Of a stretch of DNA of 64,000 nt, positions 37,901 to 45,467 are shown in pieces. Numbering within the stretch: position 1 is the stretch's first letter; the number at the start of each line of letters is the position of its first letter. The position numbers and the translations under genes are program-made. Source of the DNA: Pseudomonas typographi (GTDB taxonomy: Bacteria; Pseudomonadota; Gammaproteobacteria; Pseudomonadales; Pseudomonadaceae); assembly GCF_014694385.1 (NCBI RefSeq), contig NZ_JAAOCA010000016.1:60176-124175 (forward strand). The letters run 5' to 3'. Under the pieces are notes generated by a model, which was not told where the DNA came from, did not search any database, and worked only from the letters and a program-made list of their open reading frames with translations.

Positions 37901-38380
37901 TGGGACCCGCTGGCTGACGACGAACAGGGTACGCACTACGACTACACCGGCCGCATCGACTTCGCCTGGCTTGACGATGCACTGCTCGCAGCCCGCCCGC
38001 TCGCCTATCTATGCGGGTCGCCCTCATTTCTGGAAACCACACGACAAGGCCTCTATGGCCGGGGCCTCGCCGACTACGAGGTCTTTGATGAAACCTTTAG
38101 CGTCCAGACAACGGTACCCAGCGGGCTTGGTCCGCAAACCGTGCAAATAGAAGGTGAAGAAGAAAGTTTCACTTGGAAGCCCGAGGTCGGCACCTTGCTA
38201 GATGCCGCGGACAAGGCGGCTATTGCCCTGCCCAGCGGTTGCCGTGTCGGCCAGTGTGAAAGCTGTTCGGTGCAAGTAGTGTCAGGAACAGTGGCGCACC
38301 TCTCACCGTATGACGGCCCAAGTGACAGATGTTTGACCTGCCGTGCAGTCCCCCTTACGCCCCTCGTCTTGAGACGATAA
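34997..38380 (+). CDS. Molybdopterin oxidoreductase fused to FAD/NAD/2Fe-2S reductase
   Basis: A roughly 1,127-residue fusion. The N-terminal about 790 residues are a Mo-bisMGD oxidoreductase: the 4Fe-4S motif CTLCRSRC plus a Cys in GGALCAKG, and a Cys in EVCGWHKDY at the metal-ligand position, as in assimilatory/periplasmic nitrate reductases and formate dehydrogenases. From about residue 790 follows a phthalate-dioxygenase-reductase-like module: FAD motif RSYSL, NAD loop GSGIGITPF, and a C-terminal plant-type 2Fe-2S site CRVGQCESC plus a later CLTC. It should carry electrons from NAD(P)H to the Mo site in one chain, in the cytoplasm (no Tat signal). The start is uncertain; ATG at 34985 is an alternative. 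Confidence 0.85.
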   Translation: MAEKFRGYCTLCRSRCGSINQVENGRLIKVTPDPEHPTGGALCAKGRSAPEHVRSPLRLTHPMKRCAPRGAVDPGWVEISWDDALSTIANRLTKTRAARGAEAVAFAVTTPSGTPMVDSYEWVERFIRCFGSPNLIYAVEVCGWHKDYAHALTFGRGIGVPDVDHADTVVLWGHNPARTWLAQATRIAAARQRGAKLVVVDPKMDGSGEQADLWMNVRPGADAALALGAIRHLLSSNRFDVEFVNQWTSAPFLVDLGTGLLLRGTDLGDTSDSPLVFSSCENKAIPCPAPSRLEQADLRAEGSLITANGQLTHYASVLLLLERSVAVYDAEYVAKLTWIDQHKVEAFNELFCDAPKLAYHAWTGVGQHSNASQTERAIGTLYALTGACDRQGGNLWTVAPPWRVMNQYDALLDASQRAKALGLKELPLGPPRLGWITSRDFAKAVLQGDPYRVTDLMSFGTNLLVSQAETARNQQALQSLEFHVHVDMYMNPTAENADIVLPASMPWEREALRCGFEISQAAVEHIQLRPKMLPTLGQCRSDMEIAFSLAQRLGLQKAFFDGSIDAAWNYQLEPLGITVDELRAHPEGLRFPQPFAYEKYRALDGDGAPKGFNTPTGRVELYCEALLKIGQPALPTFVEPFGSPYSNSADSAFPVVLSTAKSGWYVHTSHRHIASLRRKAPAPQVQISAQLARASGIAEGDWVRVDTPTGYVHLQAKLDARLHEKVAIADFGWWQACEPLGLSASRRLGDGSANINAILEDRHRDPTSGSVPLRAVNCRISAAADLNQGRWSGTKAMRLSSKTLVSKDVMHLVFQPMDGAPLPDFLPGQHVTVQLPDGPLKRSYSLIGSNKQPGALELGVRLANADALPATSMSARLHQLAVGSTVMLSEPSGVFTLPTESSRPLVLIGSGIGITPFVGYLEALLASAQSPPRVLLINICRNSHFHPLAARLRALTRACPRVESITVYWDPLADDEQGTHYDYTGRIDFAWLDDALLAARPLAYLCGSPSFLETTRQGLYGRGLADYEVFDETFSVQTTVPSGLGPQTVQIEGEEESFTWKPEVGTLLDAADKAAIALPSGCRVGQCESCSVQVVSGTVAHLSPYDGPSDRCLTCRAVPLTPLVLRR

Positions 38381-38428
38381 CTATCCATATGCAAGCCAGG
38401 CCTTGTACAAAGGCCAATGAGGTATTCG

Positions 38429-39883
38429 ATGTCGACGTTAAGCCATAAGTCCGGTTATGAAGCGCAGGCCAAAATAGGATTGATCGAAAGATTCTCACAA
38501 CGGATTGTCTACTACGCGGAACGCTGGTTTCCCGATGCGTATGTCTTTGTCGTAGCGGCTTGCGCGGTCGTCGCACTGGCCGCCTTGGCCAATGGCGGAC
38601 AGCCGCTGGCAATCAGCAAGGCCTTTTCCGAAGGGTTCTGGAGCATCATTCCCTTCACCATGCAAATGGCGTTGGTGGCGATCAGCGGTTATGTGCTGGC
38701 GATGTCCCCACCCGTTGCCAAATGCCTGCGCAAGCTGGCCGCCGTGCCTAAAACCTCGCGTAGCGCGGTGGTCATGACCGGCGTATTGAGCTTGCTGCTG
38801 TCGTTGATCAACTGGGGGCTGGCGCTGATTTTCTGCGGCCTGCTTGTCCGAGAGATGGCACGTCGCACAAACCTGCGCCTGGACTACCGCGCGGCTGGAG
38901 CCGCTGCCTATCTGAGCCTGGGTTGCGGCTTCACCCTTGGCATGAGCTCTTCCGCGGCGCAGTTCCAGGCCACTCCTGCCAGTATTCCGACCTCACTCAT
39001 GCCCATCACCGGTGTGATTGGTTTCGACCAGACGATTCTGACCTGGCAAAACCTGGTAGTGATCACGGTATTGACGCTGATCTCGGCGCTGGTCTGCTAC
39101 CTGACATCACCCAGTGACAGCCAGGTAAAAACCGCACAGGACCTTGGCATCGACCTGGGCGAAGACAGCCTGCCCGCCTTGAAGCGCCAACGGCCAGGCG
39201 ACTATTTCGAGTTCTCGCCGATATTGACCCTGGTCGTGTTGGCGCTGGCTTCGGGCTGGCTGTGGGAGACCTTCAAAAGCGGCAACCCACTGATCAGCCT
39301 GTCGCAATTGAATACCTATAACTTCGTGTTCCTGCTACTGGGCTTGCTGTTGCATTGGCGCGCAAGAAGCTTTTTGGAAAGCTTCGTCAAAGCCATGCCG
39401 AGCATTTCCGGCGTGCTCCTGCAGTTTCCATTTTATGGTGGCATTGGCTTCATGTTGACCAAGGTGATGGGCGCGGATGGACATTCGCTGTCGGACGCCA
39501 TCGCGCATTGGTTCGTGAGTTTCGCCAATGACCCTGGCACGTTCTCGTTCCTGGTCAGTGGTTATTCGGCTGTGCTGGGCTTCTTCATTCCCTCTGCGGG
39601 CGGCAAGTGGGTGATCGAAGCACCTTACATAATGTCCGCGGCAAACGACTTGCACGCTCATCTGGGCTGGACGCTGATGGTCTATAACATCGCCGAGTCC
39701 TTGCCGAACTTTCTCAACCCGTTCTGGATGCTGCCATTGCTAGGGATCCTGCGGCTACGCTCGAAAGACTTGATCGGTTATACGGTCATGCAGTTCATGG
39801 TGCACTTCCCCATCATGATCCTGCTCGCCACCCTGCTGATGTCGACCTTTACTTACATCGCGCCAGTGATCCCGGCGAAGTAA
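38429..39883 (+). CDS. AtoE-family short-chain fatty acid transporter
   Basis: A 484-residue membrane protein with about eleven helices, matching the short-chain fatty acid carrier (AtoE) family: RFSQRIVYYAERWFPDAYVF at the start, LSLINWGLALIFCGLLVREM, the SLGCGFTLGMSSSAAQFQATPASIP segment and FIPSAGGKWVIEAPYI. GAGG lies seven bases before the ATG at 38429; an ATG four codons upstream is possible. It is 48 bp behind the molybdoenzyme and probably imports its organic-acid substrate or takes the product across the membrane. Confidence 0.88.
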   Translation: MSTLSHKSGYEAQAKIGLIERFSQRIVYYAERWFPDAYVFVVAACAVVALAALANGGQPLAISKAFSEGFWSIIPFTMQMALVAISGYVLAMSPPVAKCLRKLAAVPKTSRSAVVMTGVLSLLLSLINWGLALIFCGLLVREMARRTNLRLDYRAAGAAAYLSLGCGFTLGMSSSAAQFQATPASIPTSLMPITGVIGFDQTILTWQNLVVITVLTLISALVCYLTSPSDSQVKTAQDLGIDLGEDSLPALKRQRPGDYFEFSPILTLVVLALASGWLWETFKSGNPLISLSQLNTYNFVFLLLGLLLHWRARSFLESFVKAMPSISGVLLQFPFYGGIGFMLTKVMGADGHSLSDAIAHWFVSFANDPGTFSFLVSGYSAVLGFFIPSAGGKWVIEAPYIMSAANDLHAHLGWTLMVYNIAESLPNFLNPFWMLPLLGILRLRSKDLIGYTVMQFMVHFPIMILLATLLMSTFTYIAPVIPAK

Positions 39884-39951
39884 CACTTACCCGCAACCTG
39901 AATACACAAACGCCTTTGGGCGTCTCACCATCACTAAAAGGGGTAATCCCG

Positions 39952-40743
39952 ATGAAAGCGTTATTTCTCGGCTATGGTCGGATGGGCAGTGCCATTGGCA
40001 ATGCGTGGCGCGAGGCGGACCTCGTCGAGCAGGTGATAGCCGTGGATCCGGGATTGCCCAACTGTGAGCAAACCTTGGTCTACCCTACCCTGGAAGCGGT
40101 GCCACCAGAACCTTTCGACATTATCCTGGTCGCTGTCAAACCGGCGCTGGTCGCTAGCGCCTTGGCCGGCCTCGGGGAAGCGCTCTGCGCCCAGGCGGTT
40201 GTGATTTCGGTGGCTGCTGGCATCCCCCTGGCCGTGCTGGAACAGGCGCTCCAGGGTCGTTGCCCCGTTGTGCGGGCGATGCCCAACACTCCAGTGCTAG
40301 TGGGTGCGGGTTGCACCGGACTGTTCGGCGGCAGCCGACTCACCGTAGCGCAACATCAGCTGGTTGGTCGCTTGTTCGCCGCCGTGGGCAGCGCCCATTG
40401 GGTTGACCGGGAAACACAGCTCGACGCCGTGACTGCGCTGTCCGGAAGTGGCCCAGCCTATTACCATCTGTTCAGCGAAGCATTGGCCCAGGCTGGGGTG
40501 GCCCTAGGTCTGCCTGCGGAACTGGCACGCCGGCTGGCAGCCGATACGGCGTTTGGCGCTGCGTCGTTGCAGCGCAGGCCCGAGGCTGACTTCGCGGCCT
40601 TGCGACTGGCCGTGACTTCTCCCAACGGCACGACCGCCGCGGCAATCGAGGTATTCGATCAGGACCAAACGCTTCGCGCCCTGGTTCTGAGGGCGGCCAC
40701 TGCGGCCGCCGTGCGGTCGCAGGAACTGTCACGGGGCGAATGA
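39952..40743 (+). CDS. proC: Pyrroline-5-carboxylate reductase-like protein
   Basis: A 263-residue ProC-family enzyme: GYGRMGSAI cofactor loop, VAVKPALV, RAMPNTPVLVGAG and the ALSGSGPAYY signature near the active site, then VTSPNGTTAAAI. It should reduce 1-pyrroline-5-carboxylate or a related cyclic imine with NAD(P)H. AAAGGGG precedes the start at nine bases. As it is the last gene of a catabolic operon, it is likely a specialised paralog and not the biosynthetic ProC. Confidence 0.88.
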   Translation: MKALFLGYGRMGSAIGNAWREADLVEQVIAVDPGLPNCEQTLVYPTLEAVPPEPFDIILVAVKPALVASALAGLGEALCAQAVVISVAAGIPLAVLEQALQGRCPVVRAMPNTPVLVGAGCTGLFGGSRLTVAQHQLVGRLFAAVGSAHWVDRETQLDAVTALSGSGPAYYHLFSEALAQAGVALGLPAELARRLAADTAFGAASLQRRPEADFAALRLAVTSPNGTTAAAIEVFDQDQTLRALVLRAATAAAVRSQELSRGE

Positions 40744-40859
40744 GCGCGCGTGGCATCATCCTTTGCAAATGCCTCCTCTGTGGTGAAAGTCATCGACTTG
40801 ATCGGGCGCCGAATACCTAGGGAACGGCCGTTGTAGCGCCCTATCCAGACCTGAATGGA

Positions 40860-40888
40860 AAACGCCCGATGCACTGCATCGGGCGTTT
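40860..40888. terminator. Bidirectional terminator after proC-like gene and cbtA
   Basis: A 14-bp inverted repeat (AAACGCCCGATGCA) around one central base, with A/T runs at the ends, between convergent genes. Confidence 0.8.
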
Positions 40889-40919
40889 CAGTTTGCAGCG
40901 ATTTCTGCCACCCTGGCCC

Positions 40920-41657
40920 TTAACGTCGGGAAACGTCTGGCGACACGAACAACCCACGAAATTGAGCGACCAGCACTCCCAGCAACAGCCAGAAAGCCAC
41001 TCCGATCACTACCGAGCCGGCTTGAAAGTCACGCAGCAACTGCAACGGTATCGCTGTTTCATGGGAGCCCGCTTGCGGGACCCAGATAAAATGCGGCACC
41101 ACCAGCAGTAGAACGGCGATGACGGATGTCAGCGGGCGGCGCTTGAACGCCAGCAAACCTAGGCCCGCCGCAGTGCAGGCCGCGGTGGCCAACCACCAGA
41201 GCTGACGTGGCTCCAGCGCTGCTGCCGGCATGCCCGGAAGCTCGGGCGGCAGACCAGACAGGGGCGCGACGATGAAGATCAAGCCACCTGCGCCGCCCCA
41301 GAGCAGGCCGTGGCGACGACTGCGAATCCCGCCAAAAGCCTCCGATGCGGTGACCAGCAACACGCCAAAGCCGATCGCCGCGAGCACATCGGCCAACCAG
41401 GTGAAGGCCGTGCGAGAAAACCCATCTTCAGGTTTCCACCCCTCGTGACTGTGTTCATGTGCCGGCTCAGCCACGGCGGCATGCGCTTGGCCACCCGTTG
41501 GAGAATGTTCGTGCGCCGGCGCCGGTGCCTGGTCTTCATAGACTTCAGCTTCAAGAATCAACGGCACCGTCCATAGATGGTGAGCGCCGGTCATTACTGT
41601 TCCCGCCAGTGCCCCGGCTAAAACTGCAGTCAATACGATACCCCTGAAAAGCTTCAT
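40920..41657 (-). CDS. cbtA: Cobalt transporter subunit CbtA
   Basis: A 245-residue membrane protein with about five to six helices and a His-rich loop near the N-terminus (AHEHSPTGGQAH, AEPAHEHSHEG). The opening FRGIVLTAVLAGALAGTVMTGAHHL and PHFIWVPQAG are CbtA features. It is proposed to import cobalt together with CbtB, which here is encoded 9 kb away inside the nitrile hydratase operon. It lies 63 bp behind amiR and is probably co-transcribed with it, serving the cobalt hydratase. Confidence 0.85.
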   Translation of the reverse strand: MKLFRGIVLTAVLAGALAGTVMTGAHHLWTVPLILEAEVYEDQAPAPAHEHSPTGGQAHAAVAEPAHEHSHEGWKPEDGFSRTAFTWLADVLAAIGFGVLLVTASEAFGGIRSRRHGLLWGGAGGLIFIVAPLSGLPPELPGMPAAALEPRQLWWLATAACTAAGLGLLAFKRRPLTSVIAVLLLVVPHFIWVPQAGSHETAIPLQLLRDFQAGSVVIGVAFWLLLGVLVAQFRGLFVSPDVSRR

Positions 41658-41720
41658 GTCGAGAGCCCTCGATAATTGGAAAAATCTGAAAGTTGTATTT
41701 ACATGCCGCAGATAAATCGA

Positions 41721-42314
41721 TCAGGAGCGCAATAAATCCTCTGCCTGAATAATCATGTTCGCCACTTCTTCAATGGCTTGGCGCTTGGCCATTGCTTGTT
41801 GCCGTATGTATTGGTGCGCCTGTTCTTCTGTCAGCCGCTTGGCAGCCATCAAGATGGTCTTCGCCTTGGCAAGGCGGCGCTCCCCCGCCATCTTTCGCCT
41901 GAGTTTGGTGATTTCCTTGGCCTGGACCTGCTGCTCCAGCCAGATATGCCGCGCCAGTGCCAAATGCCCCAGCAGGCCAAATGGCTTGACCGGCCGCTCG
42001 ACAATACCAATGGCGCCGCTCTCCAGAACCATCTGCAAGGTGGTGGGGTTTTCGTAGCTGATCATCGCCAGCACCATTGGCTTTGGGTCCCGAAAGGATT
42101 TGAGCAACTGCTCGATATCCGGGCGAAACTCGTTGTCTATCGTCAGAAATACAATCTCCGCCGGATGCGGCAACTCCGTTGGGACTGGCCACACGGGGAA
42201 CACCATGCAACCGATGCGGCGCAGGTGGTCGGTGAGCGACAGCCCGGCCTCGTCGAAGGGGTGAATCACCAACACCTTCAGCCCGCGCAAATCATGAAGA
42301 ATTCTCAAAGTCAT
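41721..42314 (-). CDS. amiR: ANTAR-domain antitermination regulator AmiR
   Basis: A 197-residue AmiR-type protein: a receiver-like domain without a clear phosphoacceptor (LKVLVIHPFDEAGLSL), a coiled coil (RHIWLEQQVQAKEITKLRRK) and a C-terminal ANTAR domain (RLAKAKTILMAAKRLTEEQAHQYIRQQAMAKRQAIEEVANMI). ANTAR proteins bind paired hexaloop hairpins in RNA and prevent termination. The start overlaps the amiC stop by four bases, as in the amidase operon of P. aeruginosa. Its likely target is the leader at 52631-52707. Confidence 0.9.
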   Translation of the reverse strand: MTLRILHDLRGLKVLVIHPFDEAGLSLTDHLRRIGCMVFPVWPVPTELPHPAEIVFLTIDNEFRPDIEQLLKSFRDPKPMVLAMISYENPTTLQMVLESGAIGIVERPVKPFGLLGHLALARHIWLEQQVQAKEITKLRRKMAGERRLAKAKTILMAAKRLTEEQAHQYIRQQAMAKRQAIEEVANMIIQAEDLLRS

Positions 42315-43474
42315 GACCCCATGGGCTGGAAGTTAAGGCGCACGGCCAAGGGCGTTTCCGCATCCAGGCTGTATTTGAGCATGTACGGGTCTGGCGCAAC
42401 CCGCACACCCGGCTCGTCCACCACATCGAACAAGCCCTGTGCATTGACTTGCCCGACCCGCGACCAGACATGGGTATGGTTGGTCGCGCCATCGATCTTG
42501 ACCCGACCTTGCGGGGCATCGAATTCAAGGTCATGCAGGTGGGGCAACAGCAAGGCAAAACGATCGGTCTGTGCGCGGGCTACCCCCAAGGCATAGAGAT
42601 ACACCTGAAAATAGGCAGCTTCCGCGCACGCGGTAATCCGCGCATCCGCACCGAAGCGGGCCCGATATGCCGCGACGAACGCCTCGCTTTGTGGCGTGCG
42701 CAGGCCCTCGAAATAAGGCGAGGCGGTAATGTGGCCAACGGCCGTGCCCGGTGCCATCTGCGCGACCTCTGCTTCGGAAGTGGACAAGCTGATGATCGGC
42801 ATGGTCGCCGGGTCCAGGCCGGCAGCGCGGTAAGCCTGATAGAACAATGCGATGCCATCACCGACCACCGTCGAATAAATAGCATCTGGCTGCAGCTTTG
42901 CCACTTGCTCGATGATCCTGGCGAACACGTCAGCAGTGGCGGTCAGCGGCACATACTGTTCATGCAGCACGCGCCCACCGGTCTGAGTGAACAAGTCGGC
43001 AATCACTCTATTCGACTCGTAGGGGTATACGTAGTTGGAACCGATCATCGCGATACGGTTACCAAATTTCTGGCTGACATAATTGACCAACTGCACGGAG
43101 TTCTGATTCGGCGCCGGCCCGGTGTAGATACAGTGGGGCGAGTATTCAAAACCTTCATACAGCGTTGGATAGAACAACAGTGCGCCGCGGGCCTCGATAA
43201 TTGGCAACGCAGCCTTGCGCGAGCTGGACATATAGCAGCCAAAAATGACCGACACCTTGTGCTGGTCACACAAAAGCTCCGCCTGGTCGCGGTATTGCTT
43301 GGGATCTGACCCAGGGTTATATGCGATAGGCTCGATCAGGCGACCATCGATGCCACCATTGGCATTAATCTGCTCAATCGCCAGAAGGGTTGCGTTTCGT
43401 TGGGTGCGCTCCACCGCTGCGGTAATACCGGAGGTGGAGAATAGTACACCGACTCGCCATGTTTCCGACGTCAT
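42311..43474 (-). CDS. amiC: Amide sensor/negative regulator AmiC
   Basis: A 387-residue type I periplasmic-binding-protein fold without a signal peptide, matching AmiC: VGVLFSTSGITAAVERTQRN at the start, FGCYMSSSRKAALPIIE, LLFYPTLYEGFEYSP and TGPAPNQN. AmiC holds AmiR inactive in the cytoplasm until an amide binds. Here the ligand is probably the amide or nitrile handled by the adjacent enzymes. It is 216 bp behind the CN-hydrolase; I see no clear terminator in that gap. Confidence 0.9.
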   Translation of the reverse strand: MTSETWRVGVLFSTSGITAAVERTQRNATLLAIEQINANGGIDGRLIEPIAYNPGSDPKQYRDQAELLCDQHKVSVIFGCYMSSSRKAALPIIEARGALLFYPTLYEGFEYSPHCIYTGPAPNQNSVQLVNYVSQKFGNRIAMIGSNYVYPYESNRVIADLFTQTGGRVLHEQYVPLTATADVFARIIEQVAKLQPDAIYSTVVGDGIALFYQAYRAAGLDPATMPIISLSTSEAEVAQMAPGTAVGHITASPYFEGLRTPQSEAFVAAYRARFGADARITACAEAAYFQVYLYALGVARAQTDRFALLLPHLHDLEFDAPQGRVKIDGATNHTHVWSRVGQVNAQGLFDVVDEPGVRVAPDPYMLKYSLDAETPLAVRLNFQPMGS

Positions 43475-43690
43475 GTCATCCTCTTCAAACAGAGCCGACC
43501 TTATCGGACGGCTGACTGGAATACATCGACAAGTGTGAGCGCAGCGCGAGTCGACCGCAACGCTTGATGTAATATCCCGGGCAACTATTTTCCGCGAAAT
43601 TAATCAAGACTACCGCCGACCGAGCCATATCAATGCAGCGAATGTTTAAATGGCTTTTTCAGCACCAATAAAGGGCACATATAACTGTCG

Positions 43691-45451
43691 TCATTCACTT
43701 TCGCTGCTATTCGACAGGACCAGTGGCACATAGTGATGGGGCAACCGCATCGAGACCAGATCCTTGCGGCGCACCGTGCGGGTGAACATGCCAGGCTGCT
43801 GGCTCGACGTATCCACAGCCAGTACCGCAAGCGATGCTCCCCGTGCGACTATCGCTTCACGACGCGGAAACTCGAAGGTATCGGGCCCGAACACACCGCT
43901 GGCCCCCGGGTAATTCAACGCCGCTGACGCCACATTGGCAAACGCCAGGTAAACATTGTTCTCCCCGGCGCGCACCCGGTAGTGGTGCCAGTGCAAAGGA
44001 TCCGCGCCGGTAGGGATCGGATAATTCTGCCGAATTTCACTGCCCGGGTGCGCGCTGAAAAACCCTTCGCGCTCGGCACTGGGTACCGCGATCAGGTCGC
44101 AACCGCTGAGGCTCAACACCCGCCCCGCTTCTGGGAAATAGGCGTCGTAACCAATCAACAGGCCCAGGCGTCCCGCAGGGATATCGAAGCTCGCCCAGCG
44201 CTCGCCAGGCGTGGCCCAGGCACAATCTTCCTGGCGCAGATGAATCTGTCGGTAAGTGCCGACCAGCCCCTCGGGCCCCACCAGTATGGCGCTGTTGTAG
44301 CGCCGCGTGCCGGCCAGTTCAGCCAGGCCAACGACGATATGCAGACGATACCTGGTCGCCAATGCGACTAGCTTGTCGGTCACGGCGCCCGGTACTGGCA
44401 GGCTGTTGGTGCCCCGGTCTTGCAGGCCGGTAAGGGCTCTTTCTGGAAACACCAGAACGTCGCATCGCTGCTCGGCGCTGGCCTGCGCCACCAGCCGTTC
44501 GATCGCCTGCAGGTTCTGTTCGACCTCTTCGCTTGGCGCCATCTGCGCAACGGCGATGTGCGATGCCTTTCCCGGCGACAACGGATTCATGCCGTACAGG
44601 GGGAAAAAATCGCTGGGGTTCCAGCTGTAGGTATCGGTCATCAGCGTCGCATACAGCTGTGGCCGGCGATCCTGGAACACCGCTTGCCCCTTGACCAGAC
44701 GAGGCCGGGCACGGGTTCGGCTCAGGTCGATCTCACCCAGCACCAGGCCATCGCCGGTGTCGCGCGTGGCTGCGACCTTGCCATCGGGCTCGATCAGGCA
44801 ACTGCCACCACTGAACTGTACCGTCCGCTCCAGGCCCCAACGATTGCTTTCCAGCAGGTAGCAATGGTTCTCCATGGCCCGGCTGATCCAATAAGGTGCC
44901 GGCGCACGCTCCGCCAGCCACGCGCTGATATGGCAGATCACGTCGGCTTGGCCTACACCGGCCAGGCGCGCGGTCTCGATGAAGTGGATGTCCATGCAGA
45001 TCAGTACCGCGATGCGGCCAATGGGCGTATCGAATACCTGGTGGCCCTTGTCACCGGACACGGCCCATTTGGGCTCGGCGATATAAGGGTGCGTCTTGCG
45101 GTGGGTACCGACCACGCCCTGCGGGCCGATCAGGGCGGCACTGTTGTAGTACAGCCCAGTCAGCGGATCGACTTCCGGCAGGCCGATCACGATGTAGCAA
45201 TCATGCTCGCGGGCAATCTGGTGAAAATGTTCGGTGGTCGGGCCGGGAATGGTCTCGACCATCGGCCGGACTTCTTCACGGTCCAGCCAGCAATAGCCAG
45301 TAATACCCATTTCCGGGGTAGCGATCAACTTCGCGCCCTGGCGGGCCGCGTCGATCACCAGTTCCGAGAGGCGCTCGATGTTGCGCGCCTTCTCGAACAT
45401 CAGCGGTTCGAATTGCACCGCCGCAGCGGTGTACTGTGTTTGTTCATTCAT
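43691..45451 (-). CDS. Two-domain carbon-nitrogen hydrolase (amidase), second domain degenerate
   Basis: A 586-residue tandem of two nitrilase-superfamily domains. Domain 1 (about 1-280) keeps the Glu-Lys-Cys triad: TPEMGITGY, HRKTHPYIAE and LICMDIHFIE. Domain 2 (about 300-560) keeps the Glu (FPERALTG) but has YRQIHL where Lys is expected and LIGYDAYFPE where Cys is expected, so it should be catalytically dead. It closes the hydratase/importer operon (17 bp behind the ATPase gene) and most likely hydrolyses the amide made by the nitrile hydratase to acid and ammonia. Normal members of the family have a single domain of 260-340 residues. Confidence 0.88.
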   Translation of the reverse strand: MNEQTQYTAAAVQFEPLMFEKARNIERLSELVIDAARQGAKLIATPEMGITGYCWLDREEVRPMVETIPGPTTEHFHQIAREHDCYIVIGLPEVDPLTGLYYNSAALIGPQGVVGTHRKTHPYIAEPKWAVSGDKGHQVFDTPIGRIAVLICMDIHFIETARLAGVGQADVICHISAWLAERAPAPYWISRAMENHCYLLESNRWGLERTVQFSGGSCLIEPDGKVAATRDTGDGLVLGEIDLSRTRARPRLVKGQAVFQDRRPQLYATLMTDTYSWNPSDFFPLYGMNPLSPGKASHIAVAQMAPSEEVEQNLQAIERLVAQASAEQRCDVLVFPERALTGLQDRGTNSLPVPGAVTDKLVALATRYRLHIVVGLAELAGTRRYNSAILVGPEGLVGTYRQIHLRQEDCAWATPGERWASFDIPAGRLGLLIGYDAYFPEAGRVLSLSGCDLIAVPSAEREGFFSAHPGSEIRQNYPIPTGADPLHWHHYRVRAGENNVYLAFANVASAALNYPGASGVFGPDTFEFPRREAIVARGASLAVLAVDTSSQQPGMFTRTVRRKDLVSMRLPHHYVPLVLSNSSESE

Positions 45452-45467
45452 GATGCGCACTCGACAA

